The translations under genes were made by a program, and so were the position numbers. From positions 1,116,001 to 1,180,000 of the forward strand of contig MOWL01000023.1 in the NCBI GenBank assembly GCA_002110485.1: a DNA stretch of 64,000 bases, in the 5' to 3' direction. The stretch's first letter is position 1. Every line of letters starts with the position of its first letter. Below the pieces are notes generated by a model. The model saw nothing but the letters and a program-made list of their open reading frames with translations, was not told the DNA's origin and searched no databases. Below are positions 49,137 through 59,377 of this stretch, piece by piece. The stretch is from Emergomyces orientalis (taxonomy: Eukaryota; Ascomycota; Eurotiomycetes; Onygenales; Ajellomycetaceae).

Positions 49137-51988
49137 ATGCAGGACACAATGGGCTCTTCACATCGGGCAGACCCGCAGCTCGACCTTTCCCACCGCCGAA
49201 AAAGCCTGCCCGCTCGGTCTGCCAACGCCCCATCCCACAAGCACATTCCACCAGCCTCTCCTGAAGTCATCTCGTCCCTGATCTCGTCCCTCTCCGCCAT
49301 TTCAACGCCTGCCCAGTCTCATTTCGACAACTTTCCCGAAATCGGCTCTCGCACTGCTCCTTCATCTCCTGGCTTCCGGCAGACGGAGTTTTCCCGCGAT
49401 GGCTGGGATGCAAACGTGCCGACGAGCCCAGGATTCGGAATGGACTATGGCGCCTACAAGACTATAGTCGACGAGGAAGAAAATTCGTTTTTACATCCAG
49501 ACGATGCTGCGATCTCCCCCGTTGTGCGAATGGCAAAAGCTCCCGCATCCCCACGTTCACCACGATCTCCCCGGTCCCCACGAAGCCCGCCTGGCGATTC
49601 CTCACCGATGCGAACAGGTTCTAGAGCCTCGATGGCCTCGTCAATTGCTGGTCCAGATGATGGCTTAGGTTTTGGTGTGCCTAGTTTGGAACCTGGTCCT
49701 CGAATGTCCACCGCAAGTATCGCCTCTTCTAGCAGCGGTGGTCGAAAGAGTTTGAAGAACCAACTCAGCCTCCTGAAGAGGGGTTCGAGGGAGTTCCTCA
49801 AGGATAAAGATAGTGATCGATTCCATAAGGGAGGAGATGGAAGGTTAAATAGCTCGCGTAGCCGGCTAAGCTTGCGCTCGACACCTTCAATGGCTGATTT
49901 GGCGGAAGAAGTGAGCCTGAACAACGGTGTTTTCCAATTGCTCGAGAAACAATTAAACGAGGATAGTCGACGCGAGTCTGCCCCGAGCCTGGGTACGCAA
50001 AGGTCCATCCCTGATTCAGGAAACGGTAGTCCCGGTGGGATTGGAAGCGGCAGGGTCATCCCCACCCGTGAATCCTCCTTGCGCCACAGTTACAATGGGA
50101 ATTCAAATAAAAAACGTCGCTCAGCTCGTCACAGCGTGTATTCCAATCGCGATTTTACCATTGATCGTGATATTGCGGAGGTAAATGCGGAAGACGATCA
50201 AGTCTCGAAACGGATAAAAGAACTCAAAGAGCAACAGAAGAAGATAAAAGACGAATTGCAGACCGACGAAACCCCAGAAGCCAATATACAGCTCCGGACC
50301 CCGAAGCCGAGCCCTAAACAGCCGACGACCCAACAGATGACGGTAACAAAAGAAACGGTTTTAGTCCGACAATCGGTTCTGACAGTGTCCGACGTGCCAC
50401 TGAAGGAAGTTGATGAGATACAAGCAGAGCAAGACGAAAGCGCACCCTCCCCCACCATTCTCACCAGGAAACTACAAGTGACCAAAAAACAAAACAGCGG
50501 ACCCCTCGCGTCGAAAACGACGAATATCCAGCCTACGTCTGGAAACCAGTCTTCAGAAAAGCCCGATCGCAATGAACCAAACGTGCTACGGCGAAAGTCA
50601 GTGCAGAACAACCATTCAGAATCAAATCACCGACGGACACCGTCAGGCGCTATATCTCCTGGTCCCCGTTTGTCGCTAGGGCCAGAAGAACGACCGTCCA
50701 GTTCGGATTCTATTGACGACGCAGTTCACGACTATTTATCATCTCCTAGACTTACTCAAAAGGTCAAACATCCGCATACGGGACGGACCATTGCGTTCTC
50801 AGAAGTTGGCGATGCGAAGGGCTATGTGGTATTCTGCTGCGTGGGCATGGGCTTGACAAGATATTTAACTGCATTTTACGACGAACTCGCTCGGACGCTC
50901 AAATTACGGTTGATCACACCAGATCGACCAGGTGTTGGGGAGAGTGAACCCTGCGATGATGGATCAGGGACGCCTCTCAGCTGGCCAGGTAGGGTTCATT
51001 TCATGTTTTTCCCTCATTACAATATCTCTTCACCTTCCAAGGAAGTGTTTGTGCTAATCTACTGATAGATGACGTTGCCATTATTTGCAATTTCCTTAAA
51101 ATCACAAAATTTTCTATGATGGCACATTCCGCTGGGGCGATATATGCCCTTGCGACCGCGTTACGAATGCCGCAACATATCCGAGGACGGCTACATCTAC
51201 TCGCTCCATGGATACCGCCATCTCAAATGACCAGTATGGGTTCGCACAAAGAACCCCTTCCAGCCAGCGCCGTTCCATATTCCCAAAGAATTCTCCGTGC
51301 ATTACCCACCCCTTTCCTCAAAGTCGCCAATTCCAGTTTCATGACAACGACTAGTGCGAGCATCACCAGCAGCCTCCCCAAAAACTCAAGACGGAACAAA
51401 CGCCGCAGCACAACCATAGCTGGCACCGGTGACGCCGGGTTCAACAACCTTATCTCGCAACAACGGCAGAATTCCGTATCCATACCTCGAGGCCCAACCA
51501 AACGGGACTCCCAGGAGGTCGTATCCCGTGTGACTGCAAACCCTTCCGACCCCAAAGCAGAGTCTGCCATCATTGCAGCAGCTGCCGCTCTTGACAAGGA
51601 GCGCCAGTCAGATTACGACAACCGTCTCACACATGCTATCTGGGAACTGGCCACGACAAACGCCAACCCAGCTGTCGATCTGCTCATCTGCCTCGAACGC
51701 CGCCAAACGATAGGATTCCGCTACGTCGATATCAATCGCGCGGTAGTCATTCACCACGGCACGCGGGATACGCGGGTTCCTGTTGATAATGTCCGGTGGC
51801 TGGGTAAGACGATGCGACGGTGTGAAGTGCGGGTTCTCGAAGGAGAGGGCCATGGTCTTATGGCTTCGGCACTAGTTATGGGTAATGTGATGATGGAGGT
51901 TGCTAAAGAGTGGGAGGATTGGACGACTGTTGTCCAGGGGAGGAGGGAGGGGGGTCGAAGGGCGACGGTTACAGCCAACAAGCACTGA
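49137..51988 (+). CDS. Alpha/beta-hydrolase with long disordered N-terminus
   Basis: Two exons (49137-50988, 51069-51988; 80-nt intron) encode 923 residues. The first 530 or so are low complexity: Ser/Pro-rich, with a fourfold SPR repeat near residue 140, a coiled segment (KRIKELKEQQKKIKDEL) and many basic-Ser sites. The hydrolase fold starts near HPHTGRTIAFSEVGD and RLITPDRPGVGES. The nucleophile elbow is AHSAG with Ser at about 638, an AHSxG variant of GxSxG. Downstream are HHGTRDTRVP, which could carry the acid, and GEGHGLM, which could carry the histidine. A Ser/Thr/Arg-rich insertion (about 690-760) interrupts the cap region. The substrate is unknown. The N-terminal region suggests phosphorylation-dependent regulation or a scaffold role, by inference only. 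Confidence 0.88.
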
Positions 51989-53332
51989 ATTATTGGGCAT
52001 TGAACACAAGCCCCTCGCCCGACCTACTAATCTAATTCTTTTATTCCTTGCTCGAAACCTTTGACCAATCTCGTTTTGATATTTGATCGACTAGTAAATC
52101 CTTTCGTGTCCCTGCATTTCACCTTTCACGCATGATTTGCTTTTCCCAGCTGGTGTTAGAAAAGAAGTGGGCGGGAAAAAATGGGATTTAGTAAAAGAGA
52201 TGAAGAGAAAAGAAGGGAGCGCTGTCGATCTTTTTTGATTTGTCCGAACCTTTTTGGACTTTCTTTATTTTCTTTCACCCTATGTTCGCATAATTATAGT
52301 TTCATCCCCTTCAATTTTGATGCTTTTTTGTCCATACCCCTTTTTTTTAATATTCGTTTTTGTTTCTTTTCTCCTTGTTTCATTCCACCTTCTCGAGCCC
52401 ACCCAGCCCCTTTCAAAAAGCTCTCTGTTGGTGAAATGTTTATGCGCTAGATATACCTCTGACTAATATCTACCTCAACCTGCCTACATGTTTGTTTCAT
52501 CTCACCAACGAGTGTATTCTGTTGGATTAGTCTTGCCAGCTACTGCAGTCTCTTGAATGTTTCTTCATCACTTTTCGATTCACCATCCGTTTCCATCTTC
52601 TATGTCTTTTTTGCTCTTTTTTCCTTGTTTCTTTTTTCTTTTCTGGTCCTTCACATTTTTTGCAGTATATCCATTCTTTTTTTCACATCATGTCTCTCTA
52701 CATTTGTCCTAATGTCATGTTCTCTTTTGTTACAATTTTTGTCATACCCACTTTGTCACTTTTTTATTCCTTGAATTTTTCCTGGCATGTGCTTTTCCCC
52801 CTGAGCTGCCTTGTTTTAATATATCTCCTTGGCTTTTTTCTATTTCATCTTGATTTTCATTTTCATTTTCCTTCATTTTTTACTTGATTCCCCTTTTTCC
52901 TTGTCTGTTTTGCTTGCATAGAGTTACTCAGTGTATTTATGTGTCTATTGAGATCCGAATGTTGAATTATTTGTCGTTGTAACTTTTGGTCCCTTTGAGC
53001 TTTTGGCTCCTCTTAAAAGAAAAAGGAAAAAACCATTATATTTTCTTTGTGTAATTGGGGTCACATGGTTAACTCTTTCAAAACATATAAATAAGTCTTC
53101 TGGATTCAAGGAGTTGCTTTTTATAGGTCACTATTTCACATATTGTGTCCCCTAGCAAACAGCGGACATGGACTTCTCCCTCCCATGTGGCTCCACGTAA
53201 CTCCCGCTACCTCCTGAGACGCCATCAACAATCAACCGCTTTCAACACGTTGAGGAACAGCTCGCTTATATTTAAAATTCCAAATAAAACTCCCCGTCGA
53301 TCTTTGTCTGCCTCAAGTGGAAAATAGATGTA
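51989..53332. other. Intergenic region, pyrimidine-rich
   Basis: 1.3 kb. From about 52200 to 52950 the plus strand is T/C-rich with long T runs and yields several spurious hydrophobic ORFs. No gene is supported. Confidence 0.55.
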
Positions 53333-53464
53333 TTATTTCTTCAAGACACTCGGACGCTCGCCCAATCCGTTTGCGTCCAAACCACCAACATTCTTTGGCG
53401 TTCCCAGAGCATCGTGGGTGAAGACGTCGCATGTCGCGGCTGCTTCAAGAATCTTCTTGATCAT
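53333..53464 (-). pseudogene. Orphan coding-like fragment
   Basis: The minus strand reads a 43-residue stretch from an ATG at 53464 to a TAA. It has protein-like composition (MIKKILEAAATCDVFTHDA, then LGTPKNVGGLDANGLGERP). A stop (TAG) precedes it by five codons. It looks like the C-terminal end of a larger protein, but I cannot name the family and find no matching upstream exon before the RTA1-like gene. It could be a last exon, a gene relic, or chance. Confidence 0.35.
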
Positions 53465-53618
53465 CAAAACCTTATTCTAATATGGAGAAGCGTTTTCAAC
53501 GGGTTTTTAAGCTTTGGGAGTGCTTGCACGCGTGCTCATTTGCGGGAACAAAATGCCTGCAGGGAAGCAGGAAAGAAGGCCGGCGGCGATTAGGATCATC
53601 CTATCGCGTTATGAAGTT

Positions 53619-54657
53619 TTAGTCGACTTCCAATATCCAACTCGACCATTCAACCATGTTGATACCACAAAGAACAAAAAGGGATACATACACTGATTCC
53701 ATAACAATGAATGAGGACTCATGCCGCATTATGGGGTTTCTGGAGCCCTATTAGCATATGCATTTCCCTCATCATCTCTTGCGGGTACTTACCCCCAGCC
53801 TCCAGCCATCTCTGCAATACTATTCACAGTCAGTGGCTCAGTCATCCGTGTAAAGGAACTCGCGTTTCTACTCACCGGTATACGCATCTGGAGTAGATGG
53901 TTAGATACGCTACTGATACGGCACCAGTAAAAATGCGGAATTTTCTGTCCACCCATACCGCTTGTTCCCGATCGTTGGAAAGAGATTTGCGATGGTAACG
54001 GGATACGCGCCAATAGTAGTCCAGGGCCACGATTCCAAAAAGAGAAAGTACGCCAACCTGAAGACCAATGCCTGCCATGATTATACGATTCCCATTATCC
54101 AGCAGGCTCTTGCTTTTCTGCTTGTCGCCACTTGCTGCCACACCTCCGCCAATCCCTTGAAGAACAAGACAACCTATATCACACGGGATAAATATCCACG
54201 TGAATAGGTAGGGTTTTATGCGGGACACCTCGCGACCCACGGCGAGAGCGACATGTTTTAGAGTCAGGTAAACAGCAGCACAGAGGAACGTTGGTCCAAG
54301 GATGATCGTGATGATTTGTAGGGTGAACCCCGTCCCCCACGGATTTTTGTATATCATGATCCTGCCGGCGTACCCTACGAAGTAAAATTGAATGTTAGTG
54401 TTGCAATTTGTATTTTTGAAACTGCGTAAAGAAGTCAACATACCGACACATTCTAGCACGCATGCTCCTGTTACGGCAAACGTGAATGTCCATGTCTTTT
54501 TCCACACGCCTACCACGAAGGCGACAAAGAAGAAGATCCCGAAACAGCAGCAGAAAAAGATGTTTGCACCGAAATTTGGGTAGTACCCAAGTGTGGTGAA
54601 TTCAACAGGACATTGCGGAGATATCTCCGTACAAATAGCCCTAGCTTTACCGGACAT
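53619..54657 (-). CDS. RTA1-family seven-helix membrane protein
   Basis: Four minus-strand exons (54444-54657, 53876-54374, 53793-53819, 53619-53739) encode 286 residues. Family marks are YYPNFGANIFF near the start, ECVGYAGRI after the first intron, LGPTFLCAAVYLTLKHV, and DIGCLVLQGIGGG. The 27-bp third exon supplies RIAEMAGGWG, followed by NPIMRHESSFIV. RTA1-like proteins have seven helices and are linked to lipid translocation and resistance to aminocholesterol-type drugs in yeast. The extreme C-terminus (after MESV) reads as a shortened helix ending EWSSWILEVD and lacks the usual tail, so the last exon may be mis-spliced in my model or truncated. It is head-to-head with a Zn2Cys6 factor. 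Confidence 0.85.
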
Positions 54658-55292
54658 TTCTTCAAGAAATTGAAAAGCTATGAGCTTTCAATTCTGCAGA
54701 CGAATGAGTGTACATCGCGGTTACAGCCCACCAGCTCTGTTATAGTTGTGGGTTATCCACGCATTTATACTATTTAAGCGGAAGTGGATGGTCCGCAACA
54801 GGTCCGAATCCACTGGTATGGTTAGCTGATCCGGGATACAACACTTTCTGTCAAGCGAGGAAATACAACGGTGAAAACTCATCGTGCCGATGGATTGCCC
54901 CATGGACCTGGGCTCAGGAATCATTATTAATGACCTTCCAGGCATCATTGGCGATTCTTGACTGCCCGAATGCACCGCGCTGCGATTGGATGGATCGCAC
55001 TACATCCCAGAAAGAGCTTAGGCGCCAAGACAAAAAGTTTGAATCTTCATAAGTTTATTGGTGAACTGGAACCTCTATGTGTGGGGAGTATGAAGGAAAA
55101 GATGCTGCGGATGGTGGAGGAACCAGGGGTTTGGAGGCTAATATGACGACCTAGGGTACTCACATCATGCCCCCAGCGGCCGTTGCCCCCTCTAATCCAC
55201 ACCTCGCCCATTGTCAGGTATTAAGTTGACTATAAGTTACCCATTCACAAAAGGCCACAGCCCACAAGCTGTTACAGATCTGCTGCTTGATA
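54658..55292. promoter_or_regulatory. Shared promoter region, RTA1-like / Zn2Cys6
   Basis: 635 bp between divergent starts. A bidirectional promoter would allow co-regulation of the two genes, but no binding site is identified. Confidence 0.45.
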
Positions 55293-57003
55293 ATGATGGT
55301 ACCTGGGATAAAAAGCCGCCGTGGTTGTGGCAATTGTAAGAAACGCCGCATAAAGGTACGTGCGAACAAAATTAATACTATCTTCGATCTTAAAGAACAC
55401 TCAATTAACAGGGTGCCAGTGCGATGAAAGAGCTCCTGAATGCTACCGGTGCGTCCGGAGCGGGTGGAAATGCCCCGGCTATCCGCTCAACGTGACGGTT
55501 AAGGATCAGACCTCCTACAACCCACTTTATGATCAATCCTCAGATGTGGCCGCCCAGATACCAAATGAGGTCACCGTCAAGCAATGTAATTTACCCCACG
55601 AATTCCATCAAATTCCTAATCATTTAAATTTCCCAGCCGAACAGCTTGCCGTTCAATTTTTCTTTTCTATCTTCCATAGTCCGGACGATGCGCGTGTGCG
55701 TACAGGATACTTGGACTTTTTCCCTTCTGCATTTCTAAATTCGAGTCCGGACTCTATCATTTATCTTTCCACCATCTCTGTTGCGTGCTCTGCAGTCGGT
55801 TCGCTATGTGGGTCACCAAGGGAGAAGTGGCTTGGGGATATTTATTTTTACAAAGCCATCTCAGCAGTGAGGAAAGCGCTTGAAGACGAAACAAGAAGGG
55901 AGAATGACGAAACACTTATCGGCATATTACTGTTAAGGATATACGAGGTGTGTGTGTCCCCCCCTCTATTGTCCAATTCGAGAAGCGTTACAGGGACCAA
56001 GCCAAAATGTGATCTCAGCAAAATCATTCTTGGCATTTCTTGTGTACATACTCATACAAACTCACTCAGGTACTCCAAGCCGTTAAACAGGCAAAGCAGG
56101 CAGCATCAATACATGCCCGTGGTGCGGCAGCTTTGGTGCGGCTTCGTAGCCGGAAGAATGCTATGAATAGGTTATCCGTCGATTTGACGAACACCGCTCG
56201 ACTTGAGCTTGTAGGTCGACCCCTTGCTTCGTAGAAGCTATTATCATATTCCTAACGAGAAACAGATGGCAATGTCCATATGGGGCGGGGAGCCAACGGC
56301 AGGCGTCGTAACTGATAACCTGCTACTTCCCTTAGACCATCATCCGTTGACTCTGCTGATATCCCTAGCATCAAGGGCACTGGATTTACAGAACCTATTT
56401 AAAAGACTTCACCCTTCTACCGCTAAAAAGGATATTATTCTCCGGCTCCTACACCAAGCAATCGTGGTCGACAACGATATTCAGAGCTGGCTTATTTCGC
56501 TATCCGAAATATGTTTCCCGGGCATGGCAGGTTCGATTCCCAATAATGGCAAACCGATATTTCTGGGTGAGGGCCAAGATGACCTCACGAAAAAGGAGTC
56601 CTTTGCCCACATACTGAATCGTTACCGCACTTCACGACTGATGGCACAATACGTGATTTCAGGCTGCATATCCCAACTCGATCAACCGGAGCTAAACACT
56701 CAACTTGAGCTATCAAGAACAATCATTCAGCATCTTGCTGATGGCATTTGCGCCACACTCCAGCTCTATAAAACAGATGACTACCAGACTTCCCAGGATT
56801 CCTGTGTAGCACTTCGTTCGCCCGACCATGTGCTTCGGTATCGACTGAGGATGGTGACAGGAACGTGGACCTTATTGCCGTACCTTACTTTCATTGTTAG
56901 TCAGGGATTTATCTTGCGTGAAGGCCAGGTGGATTGGATTCAGAACAAGATAGATCAGATCTACTCTTTCTATCAGGAGTGTGAGTCAACTCCAATTACC
57001 TGA
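55293..57003 (+). CDS. Zn2Cys6 transcription factor with fungal-specific C-terminal domain
   Basis: Four exons (55293-55355, 55420-55947, 56070-56210, 56266-57003) encode 489 residues. Exon 1 holds the first half of the zinc cluster (RRGCGNCKKRRIK) and exon 2 the second (CDERAPECYRCVRSGWKC), giving CX2CX6CX6CX2CX6C when joined. The acceptor is the CAG after GGTGC. The remainder matches the helical fungal transcription factor domain: QFFFSIFHSPDDARVRTGYLDFFPSAFL, IYEVLQAVKQ, and RGAAALVRLRSR. The third intron (55 nt) has a CCTAAC branch site ten bases before its AG. A GTGAGT near the stop could be a further donor, so the C-terminus is less certain. It is divergent from the RTA1-like gene and overlaps the broken minus-strand ORF downstream by 18 bp at their 3' ends. 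Confidence 0.84.
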
Positions 57004-57522
57004 GGTACAGCCTCGAGAACGGGGCTTTTCGTCAAGACAGATGAAATCCCAGGTCTTGAAGCCGCTTGTGCTAGTCCAGGTCATGCGCGCAGGCTCAGGC
57101 TCAGCGCCATCTTCGTTCTTGTTGCTGCTGTTGGAGAAGGCATATGAGAGGTGCATATACTCTGTCTTGAAGCGGCGCTTGAGCGCATTGAGAATGATGG
57201 GGCGGCCGCGAATCTCGCAGTCGGCATTGATGGAGAAGGTGTGCAGACTGCCTGTGGCAAAGGTTGTGTCGTTTGTAGCAGACTTGAAAGTGAGATGTGG
57301 TTTGGTGGTTTTGTAATGAATGATATAGATGGGTGTTGATTGTGGGTCGTCTTTGTTGGTGATGAGGCATTTGAATCATTTCCATGAAAAATCAACTTGG
57401 AGAGTGAGATCCTGTGCTGTGTTTCTCTGTTGTTGTTGTTGTTGTTGATGTTGCTGCAAGGGCTGGGGAATATTGTATGGGGTTTCCATGTTGTTATCCC
57501 GGAGTGATTCGGGTGTTGACAT
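56986..57522 (-). pseudogene. Conserved fungal ORF broken by an in-frame TGA
   Basis: On the minus strand one frame runs from an ATG at 57522 to a TGA at 56986-56988. It begins with MSTPESLRDNN, then polyglutamine, then LTLQVDFSWK. A TGA at 57376-57378 interrupts it. The same frame then continues FKCLITNKDDPQ, through IYIIHYKTTKPHLTFKS and INADCEIRGRPIILNALKRR, to MTWTSTSGFKTWDFICLDEK. The sequence on both sides is protein-like and matches my memory of an uncharacterised fungal family. After DEK the frame diverges from the expected continuation, and the family's C-terminal part is missing. So it appears to carry a nonsense codon plus a 3' truncation or frameshift. A sequencing error at the TGA cannot be excluded. 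Confidence 0.65.
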
Positions 57523-58142
57523 TGTATTTGTACAAGATAAGTCATTTGCTTTTGACTCGTCCATCACAAGTGGGAAGCTTGTTAAATGACCAAAGTCACC
57601 TCGTGTGTGTGTATTTTTGGGGAACTTGTCCAACTGTTGTATGCGAACTCAGAGTGTTCAGTTTTGTGGTTTATTGGCAATGTATCTGTATCAGCATGAC
57701 AAGGACGGATGCCAAACGCATCTGCACAAATTGCATCCAAGGTAGTAGTAGTTCACCATCAATGACAGGAGAAAGTAGAATTTTGCGACCAAGTAATAAT
57801 TTTATGGAAAACTAAGGCTCCCTTTATACCCCATTGAACTCAAACATTAGGCATAGAGGGTATGTCTTGCTTTACCTAGACGCGCATTTTTTATACGCGT
57901 ATTCAACTCCAGCTGCAGAATGATGTATTGGTGCACTCACACATGGCTTGGTTTGACAGGGATCGGAGAAAATCCTTAGCAACTACAACAGGACACACGA
58001 CAGGGCAGTTAAGCGACAAAAGGAAACAGCACGCTCCACAGCTAAGGAAAAGGAACACGAACATGATGCGTCTGTTCAAATGGATATTGAAATGTGTGGC
58101 AAGGATAGGGAAATGAATGTAAAAAAAAGAAGTTGGAAATCT
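57523..58142. other. Intergenic region
   Basis: 620 bp upstream of the broken ORF. The frame stays open to about 57633 with a minus-strand ATG there, so the ORF's start is uncertain. Eight adenines at 58121-58128 form the downstream oligo-T terminator of the adjacent minus-strand tRNA. Confidence 0.5.
58121..58128 (-). terminator. Pol III oligo-T terminator
   Basis: Eight consecutive T residues on the minus strand lie about 15 bases beyond the 3' end of the tRNA-Glu gene, as expected for RNA polymerase III termination. Confidence 0.75.
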
Positions 58143-58214
58143 CTCCCTAGCAGGGAATCGAACCCTGGGCTGCTGTGTGAAAGACAGCGATGTTAGCCAC
58201 TACACCACTAGGGA
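58143..58214 (-). tRNA. tRNA-Glu (anticodon UUC)
   Basis: The 72-nt minus-strand sequence folds as a full cloverleaf. The acceptor TCCCTAG pairs with CTAGGGA; the D arm is GTGT/ACAT. The anticodon stem GCTGT/ACAGC carries the loop CTTTCAC, so positions 34-36 are TTC. The T arm is CAGGG TTCGATT CCCTG and the discriminator is G. There is no intron. CCA is not encoded, as usual in eukaryotes. An identical copy lies at 61803-61874. Confidence 0.95.
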
Positions 58215-58597
58215 CATTTATTTGGTAAAACCAGCTCATCAGCCGCTAGAGAAAACTTCGGATTGGCTCGTAGTATTCTGGTGTTGGACGCCTACACGCG
58301 AAGAGACCACACCACCCATCTGTGTCAGATCGTCTGATTGATTATAATCATTGCCATAAGACAAGCATAAGGCCGGCAAATCACAAAAGAAGATATATTT
58401 ATTTCTGCACATATAGAAATATACCACGCTAGCTGTCTGAAAAGTGGGCAGCATTTACAGAACGCAATGCGCCCGTAGAGAAAGCTATGCAAATTGTGCC
58501 CCTTCCGGATTAGACAGGAGATAGTTTTAGAGAGAGATGACAGTCACATTAACAGTACAGACGAACTAAATACAGGAAGGAAGAACAGTACAAAAAA
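58215..58597. other. Intergenic region upstream of tRNA-Glu
   Basis: 383 bp between the tRNA 5' end and repeat copy C. No gene is supported. Confidence 0.5.
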
Positions 58598-58714
58598 TGT
58601 CAGAGGCATCCATCCAGCCGACCCGATGTTATTCCTTTCATCTCTCAGGGCTATATAGCTCTGCAACGCACACAAAGCATAGATATAACCAAGCCAATAT
58701 TACACACTCTGACA
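58598..58714 (-). mobile_element. LTR-like dispersed repeat, copy C (inverted)
   Basis: On the minus strand this 117-bp copy begins TGTCAGAGTGTGTAATATTGG-like and ends GCCTCTGACA, matching copies A and B over its full length. Its ends form an 8-bp inverted repeat (TGTCAGAG / CTCTGACA). The flanks are A-rich: AAAAA on the left and GAAAA on the right, an imperfect 5-bp duplication. It lies 384 bp upstream of a tRNA gene, a location favoured by some fungal retroelements. Confidence 0.75.
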
Positions 58715-59074
58715 GAAAAAGAACAATTTTGCACCACCACACTTTTTCATTCTGCTGAATCCTAACACCCAATCAAATCTTTTTCTTCTAAGTATCTACA
58801 TATACTAAAACACATAAAAGAAGAAGAAGAAGAAGAAGAAGAAGAAAAGAAGAAGGAAAGGGCCACTCATTTGCTCCTTCCCTCCTCATTTTATGTTTCG
58901 CTTCGCTCAATTTAACAAGTCGCCATCAACCTAAAATAGAGTCATTGCTATCGAGGGTTTAGTCTTTTTATATAACGAGCGATAACTTTTCTGATTCTTG
59001 GACTCATATCAAGTGGTGTCCCATGAGGAGACCGAGATCTCGTTTCCTCCTTCCGCCTGATAAAAGCTTTTCTT
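58715..59074. other. Intergenic region with AGA microsatellite
   Basis: 360 bp; contains an (AGA)n run at about 58819-58846 and the 3' flank of the secreted-protein gene. Confidence 0.5.
58817..58847. repeat. (AGA)n microsatellite
   Basis: About ten tandem AGA/GAA units in non-coding DNA. Confidence 0.85.
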
Positions 59075-59377
59075 CTATTGTCCTGCAATAGCCCAGCAAG
59101 AATGTGGATAAAAGAGCGTCGCGCCGCAGTAAATGAGTTCAGGATCATACCCCGCTATTAGTCTGCAGTCTTCCTGCCTCGAACAGTCGGCATCGGAATA
59201 GCAGGTGAAGCTCGTGGCGCAGTAACCCCACGGCTGGTAGAGCTTAGGAGGTTGAGGAGATTGAGGAGGTTGTTCAGCCGAACTGTTTAGTTCCGGCTTC
59301 TCTTGAGTATCAACGGCCATGGCCATTGCGGTGGAGGCGAACATCAATACCCCGCCCAGAGCGAGAGAGAGCTTCAT
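59075..59377 (-). CDS. Small cysteine-rich secreted protein
   Basis: Single exon, 100 residues from an ATG on the minus strand. The signal peptide is clear (MKLSLALGGVLMFASTAMAMA). A Pro/Gln-rich linker follows (EQPPQSPQPPK), then a compact C-terminal domain with six cysteines in the pattern C-x5-C-x5-C-x5-C-x12-C-x9-C (from GYCATSFTC to HSCWAIAGQ), fitting three disulfides. I do not recognise a named family. It sits between two copies of the LTR-like repeat, one 361 bp beyond its stop and one 546 bp upstream of its start. Function unknown; secretion and cysteine content are compatible with an extracellular effector-type protein but do not prove it. Confidence 0.72.
   Translation of the reverse strand: MKLSLALGGVLMFASTAMAMAVDTQEKPELNSSAEQPPQSPQPPKLYQPWGYCATSFTCYSDADCSRQEDCRLIAGYDPELIYCGATLFYPHSCWAIAGQ

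Noticed and set aside
52181..52887. Several overlapping hydrophobic ORFs that look like membrane helices
   Set aside because: They come from T-rich DNA encoding Phe/Leu/Ser in every frame, without any family signal.
57414..57815. 133-codon plus-strand ORF
   Set aside because: Antisense to the polyglutamine and upstream part of the broken minus-strand ORF; no motif of its own.
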